Shown here in pieces: positions 37,131 to 47,237 of a stretch of 64,000 nucleotides of DNA. Origin of the DNA: Rhizobium mongolense USDA 1844 (GTDB lineage: Bacteria; Pseudomonadota; Alphaproteobacteria; Rhizobiales; Rhizobiaceae); assembly GCF_000419765.1 (NCBI RefSeq), contig NZ_ATTQ01000002.1, positions 248,001-312,000 of the forward strand, given 5' to 3'. Under the pieces are notes generated by a model. The model searched no databases and was not told the origin of the DNA. It saw only the letters and a list, made by a program, of their open reading frames with translations. A program made the translations under genes and the position numbers. The first letter of the stretch is position 1. The number at the start of each line of letters is the position of its first letter.

Positions 37131-38003
37131 TCAAAGCAGGCTCATCAGATTTTCCGTCACCGGCGAGCGCTGCGTCTTCAGCACCGCGAGGGCCAGCCGC
37201 GCGACCGCCGGCGGCCCGTCGATCGGCCGGTAGGCGACGCCATCGAGCCTGATCTGTGCGATCGATGCCGGAACGATCGACACTCCGAGCTCTGCCGCAA
37301 CCAGATTGACGACAGAGGAAATCTGCGGCGCTTCCTGTGCCACCGTCAGTTCGAAACCCGCCTTCCTGCAGGCGAGCACGACATCGTCGAAGAGGCTGAG
37401 GCCAACCAGCCGCGGGAAGAGAATGAACGGCTCATTTGACAGCAGTGCCAGGGACAGGCGCTCGTACTTCGCCAGCGGATGGTTTGCGGGCAGGGCAACC
37501 ACCATCGGCTCGTCATCGAGGCGTTTCAGGCGCACGCCCGGCGGATCGTCGAGGCTCGGGCGCATGAAGGTCGCATCCAACTCGCCGCGATTGAGTTTCT
37601 CCATCAGTGCCAACGTATTCATCTCCGTCAGAGACAGCCGGACTTCCGGCCACTGCGCTCGAAACCGCCTGATCGTCGCGCTGACAACCGGATTGAACGC
37701 GGAGGAGGCCGTAAAGCCGAGCGCCAGCTTGCCCGTCTCGCCGCGATTGGCACGCTGGGCGGCAAGTTTCGCCTTCTCGGCAGAAGCAAGTGACGCCTTG
37801 GCTTCGCCGAAAAACGCCTCGCCCGCCGCCGTCAATTCCGCGCCATGCGGCACGCGGTGAAACAAGGCCGCGCCGATTTCCGCTTCGAGATCGCGGATCT
37901 GCTGGCTGAGCGGCGGCTGGCCGATGCCGAGTTTCCCCGCGGCCCGCGTAAAATTGCCTTCCTCCGCGACCGCAAGAAAATAGCGGATATGCCGAAGCTC
38001 CAT
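37131..38003 (-). CDS. LysR family transcriptional regulator
   Basis: 290 residues from the ATG at 38003 (MELRHIRYFLAVAEEGNFTR), the standard start of the CatR/BenM-like subgroup; the 60 in-frame codons upstream are non-coding. It is divergent from the MFS gene at 38095 with 91 bp between starts and probably controls it. No inducer can be inferred. Confidence 0.92.
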   Translation of the reverse strand: MELRHIRYFLAVAEEGNFTRAAGKLGIGQPPLSQQIRDLEAEIGAALFHRVPHGAELTAAGEAFFGEAKASLASAEKAKLAAQRANRGETGKLALGFTASSAFNPVVSATIRRFRAQWPEVRLSLTEMNTLALMEKLNRGELDATFMRPSLDDPPGVRLKRLDDEPMVVALPANHPLAKYERLSLALLSNEPFILFPRLVGLSLFDDVVLACRKAGFELTVAQEAPQISSVVNLVAAELGVSIVPASIAQIRLDGVAYRPIDGPPAVARLALAVLKTQRSPVTENLMSLL

Positions 38004-38094
38004 GCGGTATCTCCAAAACCTATCGGAAACGTCAGTTCCATATATTGGACAGCTTATGCCCTTTTGACTAGATGAATGGAGAAAGGCTTGAGCC

Positions 38095-39734
<1,640 letters not shown>

Positions 39735-39768
39735 GGGATCCCTAGGTCGAGGCGCTTGGTCCTACGTG

Positions 39769-41430
39769 CTAACTCAATCGGATATACGGCACATCCTTCT
39801 TTTGCACTTCGTCCAGCGCTTCCTCGTATCCGGCATCCGCATAGCGCATGACGCCGAGCGCCGTGTCGTTGGTAAGCGCACGATCGAGCCGCTCGTCGGC
39901 GGCCTCGGTGCCGTCGGCAACGACAGTCACGCCGCAGCTGGTCATGTAGCCGGCATAGCCGCCTCCGCCGGAATGGACGACGACGAGGTCAGCCATCGAG
40001 GAGCAGAGCATCATCGCATCGATCAGCGGCCAGTCGGCAATGGCATCGGAGCCATCCTTCATGCGCTCGGTCATGATGTTTGGATGCGCCATGGCGCCGG
40101 CATCGAGATGGTCGCGGGAGAAGGCGACAGCGCCTTTCAGCTCTCCGCTTGCGACCAATTCGTTGACGCGGCGGGCAAGCGCGGTGCGCTCGCCATGGCC
40201 CAGCCAGGCAATCCGCGCCGGCAGGCCCTCGAAAGGCACATGCTCGCGGGCAAGCCGGATCCAGTTGGTGATGATCTTGTTATCCGGGAACATTTCGAGC
40301 AGCAGATCGTCGATCCTTGCAATGTCGCTTGCTTCTCCTGACAGCGCCATCCAGCGGAAGGGACCGATAGCGCGCGCGAAAAGCGGGCGCAAATAGGCTT
40401 CGGTGAAGATCGGAATGTCGAAGGCATTGGCAACGCCGCCATCTCTGGCCTGTGTGCGGATCAGGTTGCCGTTGTCGAAGACCTCGGAGCCCTTCTTCTG
40501 GAACTCCAGCATCGCCGTCACATGTTGAACGATCGAGGCGCGGCTTGCCGCCATCAACTGGCCCTGGCCGTCGTCGCGAAGTGCCTTGACCTGGGCAAGG
40601 CTCATGCCCTTCGGAACATAGCCGTAGACAAGATCGTGTGCCGAGGTCTGATCCGTCACGATATCCGGCATGATGCCGCGCCGGGCGATCTCTGGGTAAA
40701 TCTCGGCCGCATTGCCGACGAGGCCGACGGACAGTGCCCGCTTTTCCTTCACGGCCGTGTCGATCATTTGGAGTGCGGCATCGAGATCAGGTGCAATCTC
40801 CTGCAAATAGCCGATCTGCTGACGTTTCTTTGCCCGCTCCGGATCGATATCGATGCAGAGGATTGCAGCTCCCGCCATGCGTCCAGCAAGCGGTTGAGCC
40901 CCTCCCATGCCGCCAAGACCGGCGGTGAGCACGAAGCGGCCGAAGAGGTCGCCGCCGAAACGCCGCTCGGCAATGCGCATGAAGATTTCGTACGTTCCCT
41001 GGATGACGCCCTGGCTGCCGATATACTGCCAGGCGCCTGCCGTCAGCCCGCCCCAGCAGATCAGCCCCTTGCGCTGCAATTCGTAGAAGACTTCGGGCTT
41101 CGCCCACTGTCCGACGATATTGCAGTTCGCCATGATGACGAGCGGTGCCTTGGCGTGAGTCTTTACCAGGCCGATCGGCTTGCCGGACTGGATCAGCAGC
41201 GTCTGGTCCTCTTCCATCTCGCTTAGAGCCTTGACGATGCCCTTGTGCGCCGCCCAGTTGCGCGCCGCCTTGCCGAGCGCGGCATAAACGACGAGATTGT
41301 CCGGGTCTTCGCCGACGGCAAGCACGTTTTCGAGGAGGCGCAGCAGCGCCTCTTGCCGCCACCCCTTGGCCCGCAACTCCGGCCCGCCAGGAATCGGAAA
41401 TTTCGGATGACGTGGATTGGGCTTCGGCAT
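39769..41430 (-). CDS. Urocanate hydratase homologue, probable (S-methyl-)thiourocanate hydratase
   Basis: 553 residues along the whole length of urocanate hydratase, with the NAD loop FVLTAGLGGMGGAQPLAGRM (about 166-185) and RDHLDAGAMAHPN. It differs from histidine-pathway HutU at diagnostic places: WGGLTAGAWQYIGSQG for YGQMTAGSWIYIGSQG, VHSGGGGYAGYMTSCG for the HHGGGVGMG-type motif, and GLPARIAWLG for GLPARICWVG, so the family's active-site cysteine (410 in Pseudomonas HutU) is alanine (A408). The operon context (a lyase without MIO, a DUF917 protein, a hydantoinase and a carbamoylase) points to hydration of thiourocanate or an S- or N-methyl derivative. Last gene of the operon. Confidence 0.85.
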   Translation of the reverse strand: MPKPNPRHPKFPIPGGPELRAKGWRQEALLRLLENVLAVGEDPDNLVVYAALGKAARNWAAHKGIVKALSEMEEDQTLLIQSGKPIGLVKTHAKAPLVIMANCNIVGQWAKPEVFYELQRKGLICWGGLTAGAWQYIGSQGVIQGTYEIFMRIAERRFGGDLFGRFVLTAGLGGMGGAQPLAGRMAGAAILCIDIDPERAKKRQQIGYLQEIAPDLDAALQMIDTAVKEKRALSVGLVGNAAEIYPEIARRGIMPDIVTDQTSAHDLVYGYVPKGMSLAQVKALRDDGQGQLMAASRASIVQHVTAMLEFQKKGSEVFDNGNLIRTQARDGGVANAFDIPIFTEAYLRPLFARAIGPFRWMALSGEASDIARIDDLLLEMFPDNKIITNWIRLAREHVPFEGLPARIAWLGHGERTALARRVNELVASGELKGAVAFSRDHLDAGAMAHPNIMTERMKDGSDAIADWPLIDAMMLCSSMADLVVVHSGGGGYAGYMTSCGVTVVADGTEAADERLDRALTNDTALGVMRYADAGYEEALDEVQKKDVPYIRLS

Positions 41431-41458
41431 GGGATGTCCTTCCTCAAGTCCTGTCTTG

Positions 41459-41788
41459 TTATTTTACCTGCAGCGTTTGCACATAGCCGAGTGCGGCATC
41501 GAGAAGACGCTTGCGCAGCGCATTGTCGCCATAGACGCGGGCGTCCGCGCGAACCCAGCCCTGCATCGCCCGTTCACCTAGGATCATCTGGACGACGCCT
41601 GGCAGCTCCAGCGCTGAGCCGTCATTGCCTTTGCCGAGCCGGACCAGCATGCCATCTTCTCGCGCACCACAAAGAAGGTTGCCGTTCAACAGAAAGGCCC
41701 AGCCGCCGAACATCGGCTTTTCGTAGAGACCGGGCAGGCCGCCGAGCTCTTCCCTCAGCAGTTCCTCAAGGCCAGCATCTCGCGCCAT
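41459..41788 (-). CDS. TfoX N-terminal domain protein
   Basis: 109 residues from the ATG at 41788, four bases after the stop of the DUF917 gene. It is a single TfoX-N domain: MFGGWAFLLNGNLLCG and MLVRLGKGN are its hallmarks. In gammaproteobacteria longer TfoX proteins control competence; stand-alone TfoX-N proteins are widespread and of unknown role. Its place inside the catabolic operon is unexplained. Confidence 0.85.
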   Translation of the reverse strand: MARDAGLEELLREELGGLPGLYEKPMFGGWAFLLNGNLLCGAREDGMLVRLGKGNDGSALELPGVVQMILGERAMQGWVRADARVYGDNALRKRLLDAALGYVQTLQVK

Positions 41789-41792
41789 CGCG

Positions 41793-42890
41793 TCAGGCCC
41801 TTGCCGCCAGGGCGTAGCGCGCAATCTCGATACCCATCGCCTTTTCCACGGGCGGATAAACGGTCGGATCGAGCACGCTTGCTGAAAGCGGTATGATCTC
41901 CATCGGCACATGCAGGATGAACACATGCATACCCTCCTTGAGCTGGCCGACGCTGAGCGGCTCACCGTCCGGCGAAAGCGTCGTGATGACCGAGGGGAAC
42001 GTTGCCATGCGCGCTCCGTCGGCGTCGTCGACAGCCATGTACTCGTTCATCACATGCATCGTCACGGCTTTGGCGCGGGAGCCGACGACGATCGTGCCGA
42101 TATCGAAGGCTTCCTTGGTGTAGACGACGTCCTTCTTGGCAATCACGCCTTCTGCGAGGATGCTGCCGCCGGTTGTCTTGCAGATTGCATCGATGACGGC
42201 GGGTCCGCCCTTCTTTTCCGCCGCAATGATCGCTTCGCCGAGGGCAAGCGCCATCGAGATGCCGCCGAGAGCTGCATGCTTGCGCACATAGGATGTCCGC
42301 ACCGGATTGCGGCAGCTGGCAATGAAGCCGCCCGATTGGTCGGAGGCAGCGCGGAGGATCGGCGAAATCTTCGCGGTCGCACCCTTCACCACAAGCTCGA
42401 TGTAGCGGTTCTGCGCGCGGTTTCCGCCGACCGCCGTCTGAATCATCTGCTCCGGTGAGCCCGCCATGCCGATCGAGCCCATGTCGCCGGTCGGATGGGC
42501 TCGGATATCACCGACGGCATCGACAACCTTGGTGCCGAGAATTGCCGAGGGCAGCCAGCCGTTCAGCGTCGAGGATTTGCCGTTCTGCCCGATGATAAGT
42601 CCAGAAAGCCTTTCGCCAAGTTCGTCCTGCAAAAGCTGCACGGCCTTCACATAGTCGATGCCTTGCATTTCCCAGAGTGTCGTGGAAGCCGGCGCGCCGA
42701 TTGCCGCTGCTGTCGCGATCCAGTCGTCGTCCTGCAATTCATCGACGGAAACGAGCTCCGGCTTGCCGATGCTGACCGCAGCATAGCCCAGCATCCGGCC
42801 GTGATCGGCCCAGCCGCCGCCGCCCGCTGCATAGACCGAGCCGCCCTTGACCGCCGCCTCGACGTCTTTCTCAACGAGTATGCGCCCCAT
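41793..42890 (-). CDS. DUF917 protein, probable (S-methyl) thiohydantoin desulfurase
   Basis: 365 residues from the ATG at 42890 (MGRILVEKDVEAAVKGGSVY). The start overlaps the carbamoylase gene by 20 bp. The N-terminal YAAGGGGWADHGRMLGYAA and central GDMGSIGMAGSP are DUF917 features. DUF917 proteins are relatives of hydantoinase subunits, and one group has been described as acting on (S-methyl) thiohydantoins. In this operon that activity would convert thiohydantoin-propionate to hydantoin-propionate. Function inferred from family and context. Confidence 0.8.
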   Translation of the reverse strand: MGRILVEKDVEAAVKGGSVYAAGGGGWADHGRMLGYAAVSIGKPELVSVDELQDDDWIATAAAIGAPASTTLWEMQGIDYVKAVQLLQDELGERLSGLIIGQNGKSSTLNGWLPSAILGTKVVDAVGDIRAHPTGDMGSIGMAGSPEQMIQTAVGGNRAQNRYIELVVKGATAKISPILRAASDQSGGFIASCRNPVRTSYVRKHAALGGISMALALGEAIIAAEKKGGPAVIDAICKTTGGSILAEGVIAKKDVVYTKEAFDIGTIVVGSRAKAVTMHVMNEYMAVDDADGARMATFPSVITTLSPDGEPLSVGQLKEGMHVFILHVPMEIIPLSASVLDPTVYPPVEKAMGIEIARYALAARA

Positions 42891-44151
42891 CCTCAGCCTC
42901 CCTTTCCAACGTCTGGTCCATCTCGCGCACAGCCGCAAAAAGCACGGCAGCGCCGAGTGCGATGTCGTCATTCTTTGCCCATTCGTCGGCCGAGTGGCTG
43001 CGTCCGTCCTTGCATGGCACGAAGATCATCGCGGCCGGCGCGACCTTCGCGATCCATGCCGTATCGTGCCCTGCGCCCGACGCCATGCGTCGATGTTTGG
43101 CACCGACGGTTTCACAGGCGTTTTCCAGCGTCTTCAGCAGGCTTGGATTACCGGGCGTCGGATAGTTGTCGGATACGCGATTGGGTGAATTGATCATGAC
43201 GCCGTGGGCGATTGCAAGCTTGATGACATGTGCATCGAGCCACTTACAGAAGGCTTCCATGTCGCTGCGAATTTCTGCGCGCCCGTCGATGAGCAGAACC
43301 ACCTTGGAAGGCACGACGTTGGCGGCATTCGGCTCGATCCGGAATTCGCCGACGGTCGCAGCGAAATGACCCGGCGTCTTCGCCCGCTCCGCTGCCGCAT
43401 CGCGGATATCGAGCACCAGTTGCGAGGCCGCCACCAGCGCATCCGCGCGGGCATCCATCGGCGTCGTCCCGGCATGGTCCGCCCGCCCCTCGACGATGAC
43501 TTCAATCCGGGTGATGCCCGCGATCGCCGTCACGATGCCGATATCCTTCTTCTCGTTCTGAAGCACTGGCCCTTGCTCGATATGCAGCTCGAGGAAGCCT
43601 TTGAGGTCCGGACGCCGCTGCGCGAGAAGCGTCTCCGGATCGCCGCCGACACCAAAGATGCCTTGTGCCAGATCGCGTTCGCCGCTCTTGCGCGCAAGCC
43701 AGGCTTCGGGAAGTTGCCCGGTCATGCCGCGGCTGCCGACGCATGAAACGCCGAAGATGCTGACCTCTTCCGCGAGGAAATCGATGATTTCCAGATCATG
43801 CTCCAGTGTGATCCCCTGGTCCTTGAGCGCGCGCGCGACTTCCAGCGCCGAGATTACACCGGCGATACCATCAAAGCGTCCGCCGTCCGGCACCGTATCG
43901 GAATGCGAGCCGACCATAATCGTGCCAAGACCTGGTTTCGTCCCTGCACTGCGCCCGATCAGATTGCCGGCGGCATCGATCCGCGTCTCCAGCCCGGCCG
44001 CCTTCATGCGCGCTTCGATATAGGCGCGGCCTTCAAGAAACAGCGGCGAGAAAGCCCGGCGTGTCCATGGATGATCGGGTTCGGTGATCTTCGCCAGCGC
44101 ATCGATATCCTCGGCGATGCGATCGGCGTTGACGGGCAGGTTGCGGTTCAT
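42871..44151 (-). CDS. Zn-dependent N-carbamoyl-amino-acid hydrolase (M20 family)
   Basis: 426 residues from the ATG at 44151; the start overlaps the hydantoinase stop (ATGA). The metal ligands of the allantoate amidohydrolase/L-carbamoylase group are visible: VGSHSDTVPDGGRFDGIAG, FLAEEVSIFG and LELHIEQGPVLQ, with SGAGHDTAWIAKVAP towards the end. In context the substrate is probably N-carbamoyl-L-glutamate, giving glutamate, CO2 and ammonia. Confidence 0.9.
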   Translation of the reverse strand: MNRNLPVNADRIAEDIDALAKITEPDHPWTRRAFSPLFLEGRAYIEARMKAAGLETRIDAAGNLIGRSAGTKPGLGTIMVGSHSDTVPDGGRFDGIAGVISALEVARALKDQGITLEHDLEIIDFLAEEVSIFGVSCVGSRGMTGQLPEAWLARKSGERDLAQGIFGVGGDPETLLAQRRPDLKGFLELHIEQGPVLQNEKKDIGIVTAIAGITRIEVIVEGRADHAGTTPMDARADALVAASQLVLDIRDAAAERAKTPGHFAATVGEFRIEPNAANVVPSKVVLLIDGRAEIRSDMEAFCKWLDAHVIKLAIAHGVMINSPNRVSDNYPTPGNPSLLKTLENACETVGAKHRRMASGAGHDTAWIAKVAPAAMIFVPCKDGRSHSADEWAKNDDIALGAAVLFAAVREMDQTLEREAEDGAHTR

Positions 44152-45530
44152 GCAGCTTCTCCGGAAATGATCTGACGCGGCAGAGGGCGGACGAATTTTC
44201 CCGTGCCGGGCTCTGCAACCACCTTCGTGCCATCGGTTATCTGGCTGCCGCGCAGATATACCGCCGAAATCGTCCATGGCAGACGGATGCCGTTATAGGG
44301 GCTCCAGCCGACGACATTGTTGCCGTTCGCGGCAGCATCATAGACGGTTTCGCGCGGTTCAAGCACGACGATGTCGGCATCCTTGCCGGGCGTCAGCGCG
44401 CCCTTGATGTGATCGAGCCGGAAATGTTTCGCCGGATTTTCCGCCATCAGCTTCGCAGCCCACGTGAGCGGGATGCCTCGTTCGAGCGCTCCTTTGACGA
44501 ACAACGGCACCATAACCTCGAGCCCGGGCACGCCGGAGGCATTTGCCAGCATATCCGGATTGGTCTTGCGATTTTCCGACCAGCTCACATGATCGGTCGA
44601 AACCAGCCAGACGTTGCCTTCCGCCACTTTCCGCCACAGCGTTTCCACCTCGGCGCGTGGCCGGATCGGCGGATTGATCTTTGCTTTGCCGCCGAGGCGC
44701 CGCACATCGTTCTCCTCGTCAAGCGTCAGGTAGTGAATGCAGCATTCGACCGTCGCCTCGAACCCGTCGCGGCGATAGGCGCGGGCGATGTCGTAGCCGC
44801 GGCCGAGCGAGCAATGAACGACATGCGCCGGGCAGCCTGTATGGGCCCCGGTCTCGAAGATCGTGTGCATGGCAAGCAGCTCTGTGATCGGCGGACGCGA
44901 GAGACCGTGCGCGCGCCAATCCGTCAGGCCGCTTGCCTTGACCTTCTCCATGTAGGTGCGCACTGCCTCGTCGTCTTCATTGTGGACACCGGCCGTCAGC
45001 CCGGTCGGCGCGATCGCCGCAAAGCATTCGTCGAGAAGGGCGGGGGGGATGCGCGGGAAACGCTTCGGATCGGTCCCGAAGGTCGAGAATTTGAACGCGG
45101 CAACGCCGGCATCCGCCATTTCGCGGATTCGGGCCGCACCTTCTTGCGGATTGACCGTGCCGTAGAGCGCGAAATCGACGCGCGCCTGAGGGCTCGCGTG
45201 ATCGATCTTCTTCTTCACCGCTTCGGCCGAGCAGACGAGATTGCCTTCGTCATAGGGCATGTCGACGATCGTCGTTACGCCGCCGGCCGCCGCCGAACGT
45301 GTCGACCAGATGAAGTCCTCCTGATCCTTCTGGGAGAGCGAATGCACTTGCGCATCGATCGCACCCGGCAGGACCAGCGCCTTGCCGAGCAGATGCCGCT
45401 GCCTGGCCGCAGGCGGCACGCCGATGCCGACCTCGGCGATCTTGCCATTGCGGGCTGCAACATAACCCTCTTCGAGAATGCGCTCCGGCAGCACGACGGT
45501 GCCCTGCAGAACGAGGTCGAAATCAGCCAT
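44148..45530 (-). CDS. Hydantoinase/dihydropyrimidinase-type amidohydrolase with altered metal motif
   Basis: 460 residues from the ATG at 45530 (GGAGGAACAGC upstream). The cyclic-amidohydrolase fold is clear: LPGAIDAQVHSLS, AFKFSTFG with the lysine usually carbamylated (K147), H183 in VHNEDDEAV, PAHVVHCS (H236/H239) and STDHVSW (D313). The first histidine of the canonical DxHxH is glutamine (Q61), so only H63 remains there. It may be a mononuclear enzyme. Proposed role: ring opening of hydantoin-5-propionate to N-carbamoylglutamate. Second gene of the operon. Confidence 0.88.
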   Translation of the reverse strand: MADFDLVLQGTVVLPERILEEGYVAARNGKIAEVGIGVPPAARQRHLLGKALVLPGAIDAQVHSLSQKDQEDFIWSTRSAAAGGVTTIVDMPYDEGNLVCSAEAVKKKIDHASPQARVDFALYGTVNPQEGAARIREMADAGVAAFKFSTFGTDPKRFPRIPPALLDECFAAIAPTGLTAGVHNEDDEAVRTYMEKVKASGLTDWRAHGLSRPPITELLAMHTIFETGAHTGCPAHVVHCSLGRGYDIARAYRRDGFEATVECCIHYLTLDEENDVRRLGGKAKINPPIRPRAEVETLWRKVAEGNVWLVSTDHVSWSENRKTNPDMLANASGVPGLEVMVPLFVKGALERGIPLTWAAKLMAENPAKHFRLDHIKGALTPGKDADIVVLEPRETVYDAAANGNNVVGWSPYNGIRLPWTISAVYLRGSQITDGTKVVAEPGTGKFVRPLPRQIISGEAA

Positions 45531-45558
45531 GCTGTTCCTCCGTATCCGGTTCAAAAGC

Positions 45559-47142
45559 TCAGATGACGAGGGTGTCCTGCGTCAGTCTCCGTTCGATGCG
45601 CTCGAGCGAGCCGAGCGCGAAGAAGTCGTCGAATGCGGCGATCGGCACCTGCTCGATCAGCTTCGAAGCGAATTCGTCGGATCCGAGCTCTTCCTCAATC
45701 GCTTCAACCTCGGTCGAAAGCGGCCGGTCTACGGTGTAGAAATCGGCGTGCTTGCGGACGACATCGTAGATCATGCCCGCAACGCCCTCGGGCCGGTCGC
45801 CCAGAATGTCGGCTGCCTGTGCTGCCAACAGAGCCTCGAGGGCAGCAAGACGCTTCAGCGCCTGCATCTGCCGCTCGAAGCGCTCGATGACCAGCGGCAG
45901 GAAAGCCGCTTCGTCCTCAAGCCCCGCCGCAACCACCAGCGACTGGGCAGATACCGGGTTGGACATGGAAAGCACGCGTGAAAAGATCTCGCCGGCGAGC
46001 TTGATGATCGGGCCGAAACCAGTTGCGATTCGGCCTGGCGGCACGAGGTTCACCGGCAGGTCGCGCCGCTGCCCGTTGCCGAGCAAGACACAGCGGTTGA
46101 AGGCGTTGCGCGCCGCATGCGCCATGCACAGTGCCGCCGATTCCAGCAGGATCGTCACATCGAGGGGCAGCGAACCGCCGGACGTCATCACCCGGCCCTC
46201 GACCACAACCGGGTTGTCGTCAGAGCGGCCGGTGGCAGCAAGGATCTTGTGACCGGTCGAGAGCAGGTTCTCGATCACGGCGCCGAAGACCTGCGCGATC
46301 ATGCGAAGGCTGAGCGGATCCTGAACGTGGGTCGCGACCGGCCATTCCCAGGCGTCGGAGGCATTGCATAGCCACGAACCGATCAGCGCTTCGCGCGGGG
46401 TGCCGACATGGCGCACCGCCCTCCAGGGGTCGCGGGAAGCGCCAAGCGCGCCGGCCGCCATCATACCGGTTGCGAGCAGGACGCGGATCGAAGCCGCCGC
46501 ATTGCGCGTTGCCTCGGCGGCGGCTGCAAAGCTCACGGCATTGATGCTAAGCGAAGCGAGGCTGTCGCGCGGCGCCATGGTGACCGGTTCCAGCCCCGCT
46601 GCCCTGAAGGCATCGGCCGCTTGCATGCGCTTGCCGCGATAGACGGCTTCGCCGACGCCGGTCAAAACAGCGCCGATCTGTCCCATGAGGCCGATATCGG
46701 CGCAACCGATCGAGCCCGTGCGCCGCACGAGCGGGATGAGGTCAGCCCTGAGCAGCCGCAGATAGGTTTCTATGAGTTCCGGCGTACACCCGACTTGGCC
46801 CGTCAGCGCGGTATTGACGCGGATGGCCATGGCATTTCGCACGACAGCGGTGGAAAATGGTGTGCCGGTGCCGAAGTGATGGGCCCGCACGAGGCCGAGG
46901 TTGAACGTGTCGAGTTCCTCTGCCGACCATTCGACATCCTTCATCGCGCCGACCCCGGTGGTGGAACCGTAAACGGGAATGCCAGCCTGGATCGCTTCCT
47001 CGACGACGGAACGTGCGATCTCCACGCGTGCCATGCCTGTCGCCGAAGCAGAAAGCGCCACCCTGCCGGAGCCTATCCTCACCATCTCGGCAAAGCCGAG
47101 TGGTTGGCCGGAAAGTTCGATGCCAGGGCGTTCATGCTTCAT
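45559..47142 (-). CDS. Aromatic amino-acid lyase homologue without MIO triad, probable ergothionase
   Basis: 527 residues with the whole histidine/phenylalanine ammonia-lyase fold, including VYGSTTGVGAMKD (Y58 in place of the catalytic tyrosine loop). The Ala-Ser-Gly triad that cyclises to the MIO cofactor (GSVGASGDLAP in HutH) is replaced: the segment reads GSIGCADIGL (143-152), with Cys-Ala-Asp at 147-149. A lyase without MIO cannot easily expel ammonia but can expel trimethylamine, as ergothionase does from ergothioneine. First gene of the operon; ATG at 47142 with AAGGAG upstream and a 95-bp leader region to ubiB. Confidence 0.86.
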   Translation of the reverse strand: MKHERPGIELSGQPLGFAEMVRIGSGRVALSASATGMARVEIARSVVEEAIQAGIPVYGSTTGVGAMKDVEWSAEELDTFNLGLVRAHHFGTGTPFSTAVVRNAMAIRVNTALTGQVGCTPELIETYLRLLRADLIPLVRRTGSIGCADIGLMGQIGAVLTGVGEAVYRGKRMQAADAFRAAGLEPVTMAPRDSLASLSINAVSFAAAAEATRNAAASIRVLLATGMMAAGALGASRDPWRAVRHVGTPREALIGSWLCNASDAWEWPVATHVQDPLSLRMIAQVFGAVIENLLSTGHKILAATGRSDDNPVVVEGRVMTSGGSLPLDVTILLESAALCMAHAARNAFNRCVLLGNGQRRDLPVNLVPPGRIATGFGPIIKLAGEIFSRVLSMSNPVSAQSLVVAAGLEDEAAFLPLVIERFERQMQALKRLAALEALLAAQAADILGDRPEGVAGMIYDVVRKHADFYTVDRPLSTEVEAIEEELGSDEFASKLIEQVPIAAFDDFFALGSLERIERRLTQDTLVI

Positions 47143-47237
47143 CTGCAGGTCTCCTTGAATGCGAGACTAAGCGAGCACTGCGCATTATGAGATATCCCAA
47201 ATGCCGAACACAGGATGTAATTGTTTGTGTCTGAGCC

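Noticed and set aside
39769..41430. Canonical histidine-utilisation (hut) operon
   Set aside because: hutI, hutG and hutF are missing, and both HutH- and HutU-like proteins have substitutions at key residues; thio- or methyl-histidine degradation fits better.
44409..45566. 385-codon plus-strand frame opposite the hydantoinase
   Set aside because: Shadow of a gene with complete amidohydrolase motifs; no ribosome site.
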